Assembly: GCA_002383405.1 (NCBI GenBank)
Contig: DFYS01000017.1
Coordinates: forward strand, 1-15,077
DNA length: 15,077 bases
From: Moorella sp. UBA4076
Lineage (GTDB): Bacteria; Bacillota; DSM-521; Neomoorellales; Neomoorellaceae
Direction of reading: 5' to 3'
Position numbers and translations under genes: made by a program. This document shows positions 7,452 through 14,744 of this stretch, in pieces (the first letter of the stretch is position 1; each line of letters opens with the position of its first letter). The notes beneath the pieces are model-generated. The model worked only from the letters and a program-made list of their open reading frames with translations, had not been told where the DNA came from and searched no databases.

Positions 7452-9832
7452 TGGTGAGCGAGAGAACGAGGGCGCTCAAAGAACGTGCGTATTCTAAAGC
7501 TACCTCAGGCCCCCAGTATGTTAACCCAATCTACGTGGACATGGAAAGATCGAAACTTTGGACGGAGGCCTACCGCCTTACTGATGGTAGGCCGGAGGTA
7601 ATACGCCGTGCAACTGCGTTTGTAAACCTGCTTGAAAATATGACCATCTATATTAAGGAAAATGAGTTGATTGTAGGAAATATTTCGTGCGATCCTTATT
7701 CCGTACCTTCGAGCTTTGAACTGTCAGACCTGGCGCTGCAACAGTGCCAAGAGGACGGCTATATCCGCCCGGAAGACATGGCAACATTCAATGAAATGAT
7801 GGATTACTGGCAGGATAAATCCCTTTGGGGGCGAACCAAGCTGGAGGTTGCTCCGGAAGAATACGGGCAGGCAACGGGCGAGACCTTTCAGTCAGAGACT
7901 CTTCGTGACGGCGAAGGAACCTGTGCGCCGGACTATCCTTTCGTTTTTGCTCAGGGTTTCGAAAACATAATCAGACAACTGGAAGCAAAGATCCGGGAAA
8001 CAGAAAAGATTAATTACGGACCGGAGATAAAAACGGCGGTAGAACGGCGAACCCAATGGCGGGCCATGAAGATGACTTGCGAAGCGGCCATTAAATGGGC
8101 CGAGCGTTTCGCCTGGCTGGCCAGAACAGTGGCTGCAAGGGTTGATAACCCGCAACAAAGAGCAGAACTTCTGGAAGTTGCGGCAACATGTGAGAAGTGC
8201 CTGCGCTATCCCGTTAAAACCCTGCGCGAGGCCGTCCAGGCCATGTGGTTCATTCAGGTCCTCACGCATAACCTTGAGCAGCCTTGCGCAGGAACGTCGG
8301 TACGGATAGATCAGATTTTTAATCCTTATTATGAACAGGATATCAGAGGTGGAAGGATAACATATGACGGTGCTTTAGAGCTTTTGGAGTGTCTTTGGGT
8401 CAAGTTCCTGGAGGTAGGGCAGCCCCGGACGCGGTTGTACCGGGAGGGTTATCAGGGAGCGCCCAGCGTCGGGCCCCTCGTTTATACCATCGGTGGCGTA
8501 AAGCGGGACGGTTCTGACGCCTGCAACGAGGTCACCAAGCTGTGCATGGAAGCCACGAAGAACCTGAGGAGTATTGTTCCTTCTTACGCGTTGCGCTATC
8601 ATGCCAAAATCTCTCCGGCGGTAATTGATACCGCTCTGGAGGTAATCAGGACCGGCATGGCCATTCCTTCCTTTGAAAGTGATGCCGTGAATATCCCGAT
8701 TTTAATGGACTTCGGTTGCACATTGGAACAAGCCAGAGATTATGCCAATATCCTTTGCAAGTCACCGGGGAGCGTGGCGCCGGGCCTGGGCACAGTGAGA
8801 AGGCACCCCTGGAGTCTCAATGTGCTGGGCTGCCTGGCAGTGATGCTTCATAACGGCATTGATATCCTCTCCGGCAAGCGTTACGGTCCGCCATGTGATG
8901 CTGAAAAGTTTCAATCTATCGACGACCTGTTGGCGGGCTATAGAGATCAGATAAGGTATACCGTCGAACTCGGCGTTAAACTGCGTACTATCGGAAGAGT
9001 CATGGAAGCCAAGTATATGCCAAGGCCTTTCCTCTCCTCCTGCTATGAACCGTACATCGAACGGGGCGAAGACTGCGCGGGGTTGGATATCATTTCCTGG
9101 CCCTGGATAAACGTTATGGGGATGGTGGATGCGGGAGATTCAATCACAGCTATAAGGAAGCTCATTTTTGAAGAGAAGAAATATACCATGGGACAACTTC
9201 TGGAAGCTCTCAGGAACGACTGGGAGGGCTATGAGGTCATGCGGCAGGACTGCCTCAATGCGCCCAAATGGGGCAATGATGATGACTACGCTGACTGGAG
9301 CGTCAAGGTAGTCTATGACATGCTGGTTGAGGAGATGGCGAGGGTAAAAGATTACTCCGGCGCTCCTTACAAGCCGTTACCCCAGTCAATTACCTTGTTC
9401 CGGAGAATGGGCCGCCTGACGGCCGCTTCGCCTGACGGCCGGAAAGCGAGGGAGATCCAAACAGACGGCGGCGTTTCGCCGCGTTACGGCTGCGACAAGA
9501 AAGGTCCGACGGCGGTATTAAGATCCTGTGCCAAACTGGATCACAGTAAGGGTAAGGGAAATCTGCTCAATCAGCGCTTTAGCCCGGCCTCTTTGCAGGG
9601 TGAAAAGGGGCGGCAGCTTTTTCATGCCTATCTGAAGACATGGTACGACCTGGGCGCTCAGCATGTCCAGTTAAATGTCGTTGATAGCGCGGAACTAAAA
9701 GCTGCCCAGAAGGAGCCGAACAAATACCCCGACCTGGTAGTTCGCGTGGCGGGTTATAGCGCCTATTTCAATGAACTCGAAAAAGTAACCCAAGATTCTA
9801 TTATTGCTAGAACAGAGCAGCAGTTGGCCTGA
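7451..9832 (+). CDS. Glycyl radical enzyme, X-succinate synthase (benzylsuccinate-synthase alpha)-like
   Basis: A 793-residue glycyl radical enzyme. Seen: the C-terminal radical motif R-V-A-G768-Y-S-A, 25 residues from the end, and the thiyl cysteine C436 in I-L-C-K-S-P-G. Position +2 after C436 is Ser, not the Glu found in the C-x-E motif of glycerol/diol dehydratases, choline and isethionate lyases, HypD and 4-hydroxyphenylacetate decarboxylase; it also lacks the Cys-Cys pair of PFL. R451 is at +15, the same spacing as Cys493/Arg508 (fumarate-binding) in benzylsuccinate synthase, and C-to-G distances agree (332 versus 336). Family reaction: radical addition of a hydrocarbon or aromatic C-H to fumarate. 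It is about 70 residues shorter than BssA. Start ATG overlaps the upstream stop by one base, after AAGGAGAG. Substrate and even fumarate addition are inference; an unassigned GRE subgroup is the alternative. Confidence 0.9.
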   Translation: MVSERTRALKERAYSKATSGPQYVNPIYVDMERSKLWTEAYRLTDGRPEVIRRATAFVNLLENMTIYIKENELIVGNISCDPYSVPSSFELSDLALQQCQEDGYIRPEDMATFNEMMDYWQDKSLWGRTKLEVAPEEYGQATGETFQSETLRDGEGTCAPDYPFVFAQGFENIIRQLEAKIRETEKINYGPEIKTAVERRTQWRAMKMTCEAAIKWAERFAWLARTVAARVDNPQQRAELLEVAATCEKCLRYPVKTLREAVQAMWFIQVLTHNLEQPCAGTSVRIDQIFNPYYEQDIRGGRITYDGALELLECLWVKFLEVGQPRTRLYREGYQGAPSVGPLVYTIGGVKRDGSDACNEVTKLCMEATKNLRSIVPSYALRYHAKISPAVIDTALEVIRTGMAIPSFESDAVNIPILMDFGCTLEQARDYANILCKSPGSVAPGLGTVRRHPWSLNVLGCLAVMLHNGIDILSGKRYGPPCDAEKFQSIDDLLAGYRDQIRYTVELGVKLRTIGRVMEAKYMPRPFLSSCYEPYIERGEDCAGLDIISWPWINVMGMVDAGDSITAIRKLIFEEKKYTMGQLLEALRNDWEGYEVMRQDCLNAPKWGNDDDYADWSVKVVYDMLVEEMARVKDYSGAPYKPLPQSITLFRRMGRLTAASPDGRKAREIQTDGGVSPRYGCDKKGPTAVLRSCAKLDHSKGKGNLLNQRFSPASLQGEKGRQLFHAYLKTWYDLGAQHVQLNVVDSAELKAAQKEPNKYPDLVVRVAGYSAYFNELEKVTQDSIIARTEQQLA

Positions 9833-9857
9833 GGAAGGGCGCTAGAAGAAGGAACGA

Positions 9858-9884
9858 AGCAGGAGGGTATATGACCCTCCTGCT
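9858..9884 (+). other. Strong 11-bp hairpin between the radical enzyme and the TRAP gene
   Basis: AGCAGGAGGGT (9858-9868), loop ATATG, and a perfectly complementary right arm (9874-9884) ending 52 bases after the stop. It is followed by AAAAAGC rather than a T-run, so it is a poor terminator. A 3' stabiliser or processing site that sets unequal expression within the operon is more likely. Confidence 0.6.
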
Positions 9885-10030
9885 AAAAAGCACTGAAAGT
9901 TTGAGGGAGGTTATGCTGGAACAGTAAGGGCGCTGGCTGTTTTACCGTGAAAACCAATTTTTGCCTTTACCGTATGGCAACTTGAGATGCGCTTGCCTCA
10001 TCAAAATAAAAATTAGGAGGTTATGGCGGC
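9885..10030. other. Intergenic stretch before the TRAP gene
   Basis: No gene is seen. It carries a 14-base segment TTTGAGGGAGGTTA (9900-9913), identical to 4791-4804, that runs into a ribosome-site-like GGGAGG and a four-codon frame ATG-CTG-GAA-CAG-TAA (9913-9927). A TGGCA at 9975 has the wrong spacing for a sigma-54 promoter. AGGAGG upstream of ATG 10031 is the ribosome binding site of the next gene. Confidence 0.4.
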
Positions 10031-11104
10031 ATGAAAAAAGCCTTTAAAATCTTGCTAGGCGTTTTACTGGTGCTCCTCATGTTGCTGGCCGCAAACGGTT
10101 GTGGCGGTCAGCAGGCAGATGACAAGAAAGAGGCCGCCCAGGAACAGAAGCAGGAAGGGAAAAAGATAGTCGTCCGTTTCAGCCACAGTCTACCTGAAAA
10201 GCATCCCAGATCTTTACAGTTCCAAGAGTGGGCTGACCTGGCCACGAAGAAAGCCGCCGGCACCCTGGAAGTCCAGATCTACCCCGCAGCCCAGTTGTAT
10301 AAGGACGTGGACGTAGTTGAGGCGGTGACGGTCGGAGGTATTGAATCCGGCCTTCTCTATAGCTTTATTTTGGAGAAAATGATTCCCCAATTCCAGGTAT
10401 TAAGCGTCCCGTTTTTGTTTGACAACAATACCGACCTTCTATATGGATTTTTGAGTAACCTTGAAACAAAAGAACGATTGTGTGCGGCAATGGAGAAAAA
10501 GGGCATAAAGCCCATTGCCTGGATTTTAGAGCCTCACGAAGGGTTTGGCATAATGTGGACTAAAGAAGTCAAGGTACCGGCGGATGCCAGGGGGTTGACT
10601 GTGCGGGGTGTCGGACCTCCCCAAGTCGCATATTTTAAAAAATGGGGCGTCAACCCGTCTTTTCTTAGCGGCGCTGAACTATACATGGCTTTGCAACGGG
10701 GCGTGATCCAGGGCGCTTATGGAGCGGTAACAGCGGTGGTGGAACGAAAACTTTATGAGGTAGCCCCATATTATACGCTTCTGCCTATAGGCACTGTAGC
10801 CTCAGTGATTGGCATGAATAAAAGCTTTTTTGATAAGCTTTCACCCCAATTACAGCAGGCAATTTTAGATGCTGGCAAAGAAGTTGAAAGCAAGACTGTA
10901 GCAAGAGCGAAAGCGGATTGGGAAGTTACCCTGAAGGAAGCCCAGGAAAAGGGCATCAAGATTTACCAGCCGACGCCTGAAGAAATGAAGCTCTGGATGG
11001 GGGATGTAGAAAAGACCTGGCAAGAAATATATAAAGACGATCCCCAGGTTTTGGCGGACATTGAGGAAGTTCTGCAGCTCAAAGCTAAGTATAAGAACCC
11101 ATAA
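10031..11104 (+). CDS. dctP: TRAP transporter substrate-binding lipoprotein (DctP family)
   Basis: A 357-residue extracytoplasmic binding protein. Seen: a lipoprotein signal (Lys-rich start, hydrophobic 6-20, lipobox A-A-N-G-C24), then a charged linker and the DctP fold from about residue 46. The family's carboxylate-binding Arg is probably R192 in V-R-G-V-G-P-P. TRAP systems take up C4-dicarboxylates, sialic acid, aromatic acids or other organic anions using an ion gradient. The membrane subunits DctQ and DctM are absent here, although they normally adjoin this gene. It lies 198 bases after the radical enzyme and before its activase, on the same strand, so it is probably part of the operon. 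It could deliver fumarate or the co-substrate acid; that is inference. Start chosen by the AGGAGG at 10016-10021. Confidence 0.93.
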   Translation: MKKAFKILLGVLLVLLMLLAANGCGGQQADDKKEAAQEQKQEGKKIVVRFSHSLPEKHPRSLQFQEWADLATKKAAGTLEVQIYPAAQLYKDVDVVEAVTVGGIESGLLYSFILEKMIPQFQVLSVPFLFDNNTDLLYGFLSNLETKERLCAAMEKKGIKPIAWILEPHEGFGIMWTKEVKVPADARGLTVRGVGPPQVAYFKKWGVNPSFLSGAELYMALQRGVIQGAYGAVTAVVERKLYEVAPYYTLLPIGTVASVIGMNKSFFDKLSPQLQQAILDAGKEVESKTVARAKADWEVTLKEAQEKGIKIYQPTPEEMKLWMGDVEKTWQEIYKDDPQVLADIEEVLQLKAKYKNP

Positions 11105-11355
11105 ACTTAACAGCCGTTATTTAGGGCTATTGACGGCGTGGCCGGGGGTCGGGGATTTCCGGGCACGCCATTATCCTTTACAGGTGAAAGCCTCGAAGTG
11201 TCCAGGCCAGCTTTGTTAATTTACGCTTCAGGAGAAAACTTCAACTCAAGTCATAGAATTTTTATTCGATTGCAGGGCTTTACGCCCTGACCAGAGGTTA
11301 TGAATCAAAACCATAGCTTCCTTAACCGGGCACGTAATTTGTAAGAAAAATAAAG
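11105..11355. other. Gap before the activase gene, with small inverted repeats
   Basis: No gene is seen. GGCGTGGCC (11135-11143) can pair with GGCACGCC (11162-11169) with one bulge, but no T-run follows. AGGGC/GCCCT (about 11275-11287) forms a small hairpin. A 17-base near-palindrome GGTTATGAATCAAAACC (11296-11312, 7 of 8 pairs) looks operator-like. CCAGAGGTTAT at 11291-11301 also occurs in the leader of the small subunit (7217-7227). No sigma-54 or clear sigma-A promoter was found. Confidence 0.4.
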
Positions 11356-11373
11356 ATGAAAGCAGGTGTCCTG

Positions 11374-12273
11374 GTGCTTACTGGCATAGTAACCCAAATC
11401 CAGAGATACTCCATTAACGACGGGCCGGGAATTCGTACGACGGTCTTTTTAAAAGGCTGTCCCCTGCGCTGCCGCTGGTGCCATAACCCCGAGACCCACC
11501 ACCTCGACCCGGAAATTTATTTCCGCGAACAGAAATGTGTCCAATGCGGGTCCTGCCAGCAGGCCTGCCCGATACCGGGGGCCATTGACCTAGCGAGCAA
11601 TCACCGCATTAACCGTGAACTCTGTACCCAATGCATGCAATGCGTCCAGGCCTGTGCTTACGGCGCCCTCACCAGGGTGGGCGAAACATTAACTGTGGAT
11701 GAAGTCATGCAGGAAGTATGTCGCGATATCCCTTTCTACGGCAACAGCGGCGGAGGTATGACCATTTCCGGGGGTGAACCCCTTTACCAGGCTGATTTTA
11801 CCGCTGCCCTCCTGCAGGAAGCTAAAAAATACGCCTTGCACACATGTGTGGAAACCAGCGGTTTTGCTCCTTTTCAGGAAATCGAGAAAATCTTGCCCTA
11901 TGTTGACCTCTTTCTCTACGATATCAAGCACACCGACCCGGCTCTTCACAAGATGATCACTGGTGTCGGCAACGAACTGATATTGGAAAATGCTCGCAAT
12001 CTTGCTCGCCGGGCCAGTGTCAGGTTCCGTTTACCCATTATTCCCGGAGTTAATGACACCGAAACCTTTATCCGGGAAGTCGGCCTGCTGGCCCAGGAGA
12101 CCGGGGTCAAGGCCTGCGACATTCTTCCCTACCATGATTATTGTGAGTCCAAATACAAAATGCTTGGTCGTGAGGAAGATTTTTATAAAGTCAAACTCCT
12201 GGCGGAGGAAAAGGTAAACGAATTCCAGCAAATACTCCAAAATTTTGTTCCTGAGGTTACCCTCGGTGGCTAG
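11374..12273 (+). CDS. Glycyl-radical enzyme activating enzyme (radical SAM, two extra [4Fe-4S] clusters)
   Basis: Generates the glycyl radical on G768 of the upstream enzyme using S-adenosylmethionine. Numbering from the upstream in-frame ATG at 11356 (305 residues): the radical SAM motif C35-x3-C39-x2-C42 follows the family signature Y-S-I-N-D-G-P-G-I-R-T. A ferredoxin-like insert carries C61/C64/C67/C71 and C90/C93/C96/C100, as in activases of benzylsuccinate synthase, HPA decarboxylase and diol dehydratase but not of PFL. The SAM-binding G-G-E is at 139-141 and D-I-K-H at 189-192. GTG 11374 is preferred as the start because AGGTG is 5 bases upstream and homologues begin just before this point (299 residues); ATG 11356 has no ribosome binding site. 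It is the only activase in the window and the last gene of the operon, whereas in classical bss clusters the activase comes first. Confidence 0.92.
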   Translation: MLTGIVTQIQRYSINDGPGIRTTVFLKGCPLRCRWCHNPETHHLDPEIYFREQKCVQCGSCQQACPIPGAIDLASNHRINRELCTQCMQCVQACAYGALTRVGETLTVDEVMQEVCRDIPFYGNSGGGMTISGGEPLYQADFTAALLQEAKKYALHTCVETSGFAPFQEIEKILPYVDLFLYDIKHTDPALHKMITGVGNELILENARNLARRASVRFRLPIIPGVNDTETFIREVGLLAQETGVKACDILPYHDYCESKYKMLGREEDFYKVKLLAEEKVNEFQQILQNFVPEVTLGG

Positions 12274-12567
12274 AATGTAATTGTAATTGTGCCCTTTGTA
12301 CTTAGTTTTAGGCGAACAGTACCATCTCCTGGCGGAGATTATATGGGATAGTATAAGCAGCTTTATGACCATGATTTCCCTGGCAGGCCTGCCGGGTTAG
12401 TCCCTTAAGCCCGAACATCTTCGCAAAGTGGAAAGAAAATATCGCGGCAGGATTTTGGTTCCGGCTAGTCCGGGTTAGGGGTACCCGGTTCATTTCCATT
12501 GTGACAAGATAATTTTCTCCCTGATATATACTAACATTACATGCAGGTAGTCGTCCAGTTTACCTGC
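12274..12567. other. Noncoding gap rich in short inverted repeats
   Basis: No convincing gene on either strand. Several hairpins occur close together: ATCTCC/GGAGAT with a 4-base loop (12324-12339), the 12-bp palindrome GGCAGGCCTGCC (12382-12393), CCGGGT/ACCCGG (12470-12488) and GCAGGTA/TACCTGC (12543-12567). The last abuts the promoter repeat but is not conserved in copy A. It may hold a structured RNA, an old mobile-element remnant or nothing. No T-tract terminator was seen after the activase. Confidence 0.4.
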
Positions 12568-12655
12568 TTAACGCCCGGTTGATTTTTGTTAACAGGCTGG
12601 CGGGATGTTATTTGTTGGGCAATTGTTTTTCATGGCTGGCATGATTCTTGCATAG
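12543..12655 (+). repeat. Promoter repeat copy B (upstream of the second Isf flavoprotein)
   Basis: Its core, 12568-12655, matches 2766-2853 at 81 of 88 positions, including the TGTTAACAGG element and the whole -24/-12 promoter; a weaker match extends upstream. Identity stops sharply after the CATAG that follows the promoter. Confidence 0.9.
12637..12652 (+). promoter_or_regulatory. Sigma-54 (-24/-12) promoter P3
   Basis: TGGCATGATTCTTGCA, with GG (12638-12639) and GC (12650-12651) 10 bases apart. The predicted start near 12663 gives a normal leader of about 70 bases to ATG 12734, unlike copy A. Confidence 0.88.
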
Positions 12656-12733
12656 AGTAAGTATTAGAGAACAGGCTCTAACAACGCGGGGCAGGTTTTC
12701 GGTAGGATAATAATTTTACAGGAGGTGCTGGCC

Positions 12734-13360
12734 ATGAAAATTACCGGCGTAGTATGTACTCCCAGGGTGGGGGGGAACTCGGAGGTGCTGGTACAGCAGG
12801 CTTTAGCCGGCGCTGCCGCCGCCGGAGCGGAGGGGGATATCATTTTTATCCGGGACAAACATATCCAGCCTTGCGACGGCTGCCTTACCTGCAGCAAGAC
12901 GGGAAGATGCCACTTGAGCGATGACATGGATGCGATTGGCGAGCAGCTGGTAGCGGCTGATGGGATAGTTATCGGCGTGCCTACTTACTGGACGATAGGA
13001 GGGCTGGGGGTAACTTTTCTGGATCGGGTATTACCTTATTTTTATGCCGGCCGGCTGGCCAATAAGGTGGGGGCAGGGATTGTTGTCGGGGCAAGGGCGG
13101 GAGTAGATACGGTAGCCGGAGTTCTCCGCCGCTTTTTTCTGTGGGGCCATATGCACTGTGTGGAATGTATCAGCCATTATGGCGCCATGCCCGGCGATAT
13201 AGCCCAGAATGAATACGCCATGAAGCAGGCCTGGGAACTGGGGAGGCTGATGGTCCTGTATGCCGCGAACGGCAACCGCTATCCCGAAGAATTTACCATT
13301 CCCTTTTCCAGTTATATGAAGAAGCAGCATAGTATTTTGCCTTTTCGGCTCCCCTCGTAG
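12734..13360 (+). CDS. Iron-sulfur flavoprotein (Isf-type, NADPH-dependent FMN reductase family), copy B
   Basis: A 208-residue flavodoxin-fold protein, a diverged paralogue of 2859-3488. Seen: a flavin loop C-T-P-R-V-G-G-N-S-E (8-17), the cluster motif C47-x2-C50-x2-C53-x5-C59 followed by L-S-D-D (the other copy has I-S-D-D), and G-V-P-T-Y-W (81-86) at the second flavin loop. Expected cofactors are FMN and one [4Fe-4S]; the role is cytoplasmic electron transfer or reduction of an unknown acceptor. ATG 12734 is chosen because GGAGGTG (12721-12727) is 6 bases upstream; the GTG at 12725 lies inside that site. It is driven by P3 and faces the second MFS gene tail to tail. Confidence 0.9.
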   Translation: MKITGVVCTPRVGGNSEVLVQQALAGAAAAGAEGDIIFIRDKHIQPCDGCLTCSKTGRCHLSDDMDAIGEQLVAADGIVIGVPTYWTIGGLGVTFLDRVLPYFYAGRLANKVGAGIVVGARAGVDTVAGVLRRFFLWGHMHCVECISHYGAMPGDIAQNEYAMKQAWELGRLMVLYAANGNRYPEEFTIPFSSYMKKQHSILPFRLPS

Positions 13361-13370
13361 TGCTGGATAA

Positions 13371-13420
13371 TGAGGTTTCCTCAGCCGGATCGCGGCCCGG
13401 CCGGGATGAGGAGATTTTTT
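13371..13420 (+). terminator. Possible intrinsic terminator after flavoprotein copy B
   Basis: TCCTCA (13378-13383) pairs with TGAGGA (13407-13412), and inner GCCGG (13084+300, i.e. 13384-13388) pairs with CCGGC (13397-13401), leaving a bulge; TTTTTT follows at 13415-13420. A competing small hairpin TGAGG-TTT-CCTCA (13371-13383) uses the same bases. The T-run overlaps the stop codon of the convergent MFS gene. Confidence 0.5.
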
Positions 13421-14606
13421 AACCCCGGGCCTTTTCTTTTACCAGGGCCAGCAGCACCAGGGCCAGGGCCAGGATCACGGCGAGGAAGAGCCAGGCCGCC
13501 AGGTAGGAACCGGAGGACTCAGCCAGGTAGCCGAAGAGGGGGGTACCGAAGACTACGCCCAGATAACAGATGGTCGAGCAGAAACCCAGGGCCGCCCCGG
13601 CCATTTCTTTGCCGCCGAGTTCGGCCACCAGGGTGACACCGACGCCGTTGTGACCGTTGGCCGAAAAACCGAAGAGGAGGGCAATGATAGCCAGGCACCA
13701 GCCCGGGGTAGCTCTGGAAGTAAAGGCCATGCTCAGGGCCATGAGCATGGCCAGGCCGGCGCACAGGTAAAGGACAGGCTTTCTTTTGCCGTGGAAAAGG
13801 CTGTCGCTGAGCAGGCCCCACGCCGGCCGTCCCACCGCGGCGGCCATCTGGGCCAGGGCCAGGTAGCCGCCGGCGACGACCTTGCCATATCCTATCTTTT
13901 CGACCAGGTAAAGGGCCAGGAAGGTGCCCAGGGACAGCTGGACGGCCATCATAATGAATATAAAAAAGCCCATGGCAATGATATCCTTGCTATGGAGAAC
14001 CTGGCGGAGGTCATGATAATAGCTGGACCTGGCAGTTTCCTCGGAGTGCATCTCCGGCGGGTCGCGATAGAGGAGATAAAAAATCAGGCCGGAAACAATA
14101 ATTACCGTTGCCGCCAGGGCTATGCTATGGCGCCAGGAACTGGCCAGGGCCAGGGAGGGGAGCAGGGCGGCTGCCAGGGAACTGCCGGCGGGGACACCCG
14201 TCTGTTTGAGGCTGACAGCCGTGCTGCGCAGGTGTATTGGGAAAAGGTACATGATGGCTTTGGTGGTGGCCGGGGTGAGGGTGCTGTAGCCTATACCCGC
14301 CAGGAGCATGCAGAAAAGGGCGAGGTGCAAATGCGGCGTCCAGGCCAGGGCGAAAATTAATAAACCTACCAGGAACTGGCCCCACCCCAGGACCCGGCGC
14401 GGGCCCAGGCGGTCAGTGAACAGGCCGGCCGGCAGGGAGGCCAGGGCGGTACCGCCGTACAGGGCGGCGGCGAACAGCCCCACCTGGGTTTCGCCCAGGT
14501 GCCAATCCGCCTTGATGAAAGGCGCCAGGGGCGGGACGCTCATGGTACCCAGGGAGGCCAGGGCCTGGAGGGCAAAAAAACCGCTTAAGATTATCCACCG
14601 GTTCAT
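13419..14606 (-). CDS. MFS transporter, copy B
   Basis: A 395-residue major facilitator with about 12 hydrophobic segments. Seen: the loop 2-3 signature G-L-F-T-D65-R66-L-G-P-R-R and K-Q-T-G-V-P (134-139), the same pattern as K-Q-A-G-V-P in the first MFS protein, so the two are related in family though clearly diverged. Predicted role: transport of an organic anion or small metabolite; substrate unknown. ATG at 14606 is preceded by AAAGGTGAG. Its own promoter is the minus-strand sigma-54 element at 14745-14760, so it belongs to the same control class although it is convergent with the flavoprotein. The gene is distinctly GC-rich, full of GCC and CTG codons, which creates long spurious open frames on the other strand. 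Confidence 0.93.
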   Translation of the reverse strand: MNRWIILSGFFALQALASLGTMSVPPLAPFIKADWHLGETQVGLFAAALYGGTALASLPAGLFTDRLGPRRVLGWGQFLVGLLIFALAWTPHLHLALFCMLLAGIGYSTLTPATTKAIMYLFPIHLRSTAVSLKQTGVPAGSSLAAALLPSLALASSWRHSIALAATVIIVSGLIFYLLYRDPPEMHSEETARSSYYHDLRQVLHSKDIIAMGFFIFIMMAVQLSLGTFLALYLVEKIGYGKVVAGGYLALAQMAAAVGRPAWGLLSDSLFHGKRKPVLYLCAGLAMLMALSMAFTSRATPGWCLAIIALLFGFSANGHNGVGVTLVAELGGKEMAGAALGFCSTICYLGVVFGTPLFGYLAESSGSYLAAWLFLAVILALALVLLALVKEKARG

Positions 14607-14744
14607 GATATCTCACCTTTTTGCCTGTTCGCTTCGGTTTTACCATGAAAAGCAAGCCACGGCTGCCATTTTTGCCGGCGTCCCCGGAGCAGTATGAGCG
14701 TTTAATAGGGATTTTTCCTTCGTCACGGTGTTATTTTGTAATTA

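Noticed and set aside
7451..9832. Assignment as pyruvate formate-lyase, diol dehydratase, choline/isethionate lyase or hydroxyphenylacetate decarboxylase
   Set aside because: There is no Cys-Cys pair as in PFL and no C-x-E motif; the active-site Cys is followed by K-S-P, and the small partner protein is too short for HpdC.
9975..9990. A sixth sigma-54-like element upstream of the TRAP gene
   Set aside because: GG and GC are 11 bases apart and the -12 part reads ATGC, so it does not meet the spacing or the TTGC core.
12308..12499. Short minus-strand frame in the gap after the activase
   Set aside because: It looks like it might be a protein remnant, but there is no ribosome binding site and the region is dominated by inverted repeats; no family recognised.
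13650..14360. Long Gly/Gln-rich open frame on the plus strand opposite the second MFS gene
   Set aside because: It is a by-product of GC-rich codons in the MFS gene; composition is repetitive, with no ribosome binding site and no recognisable domain.
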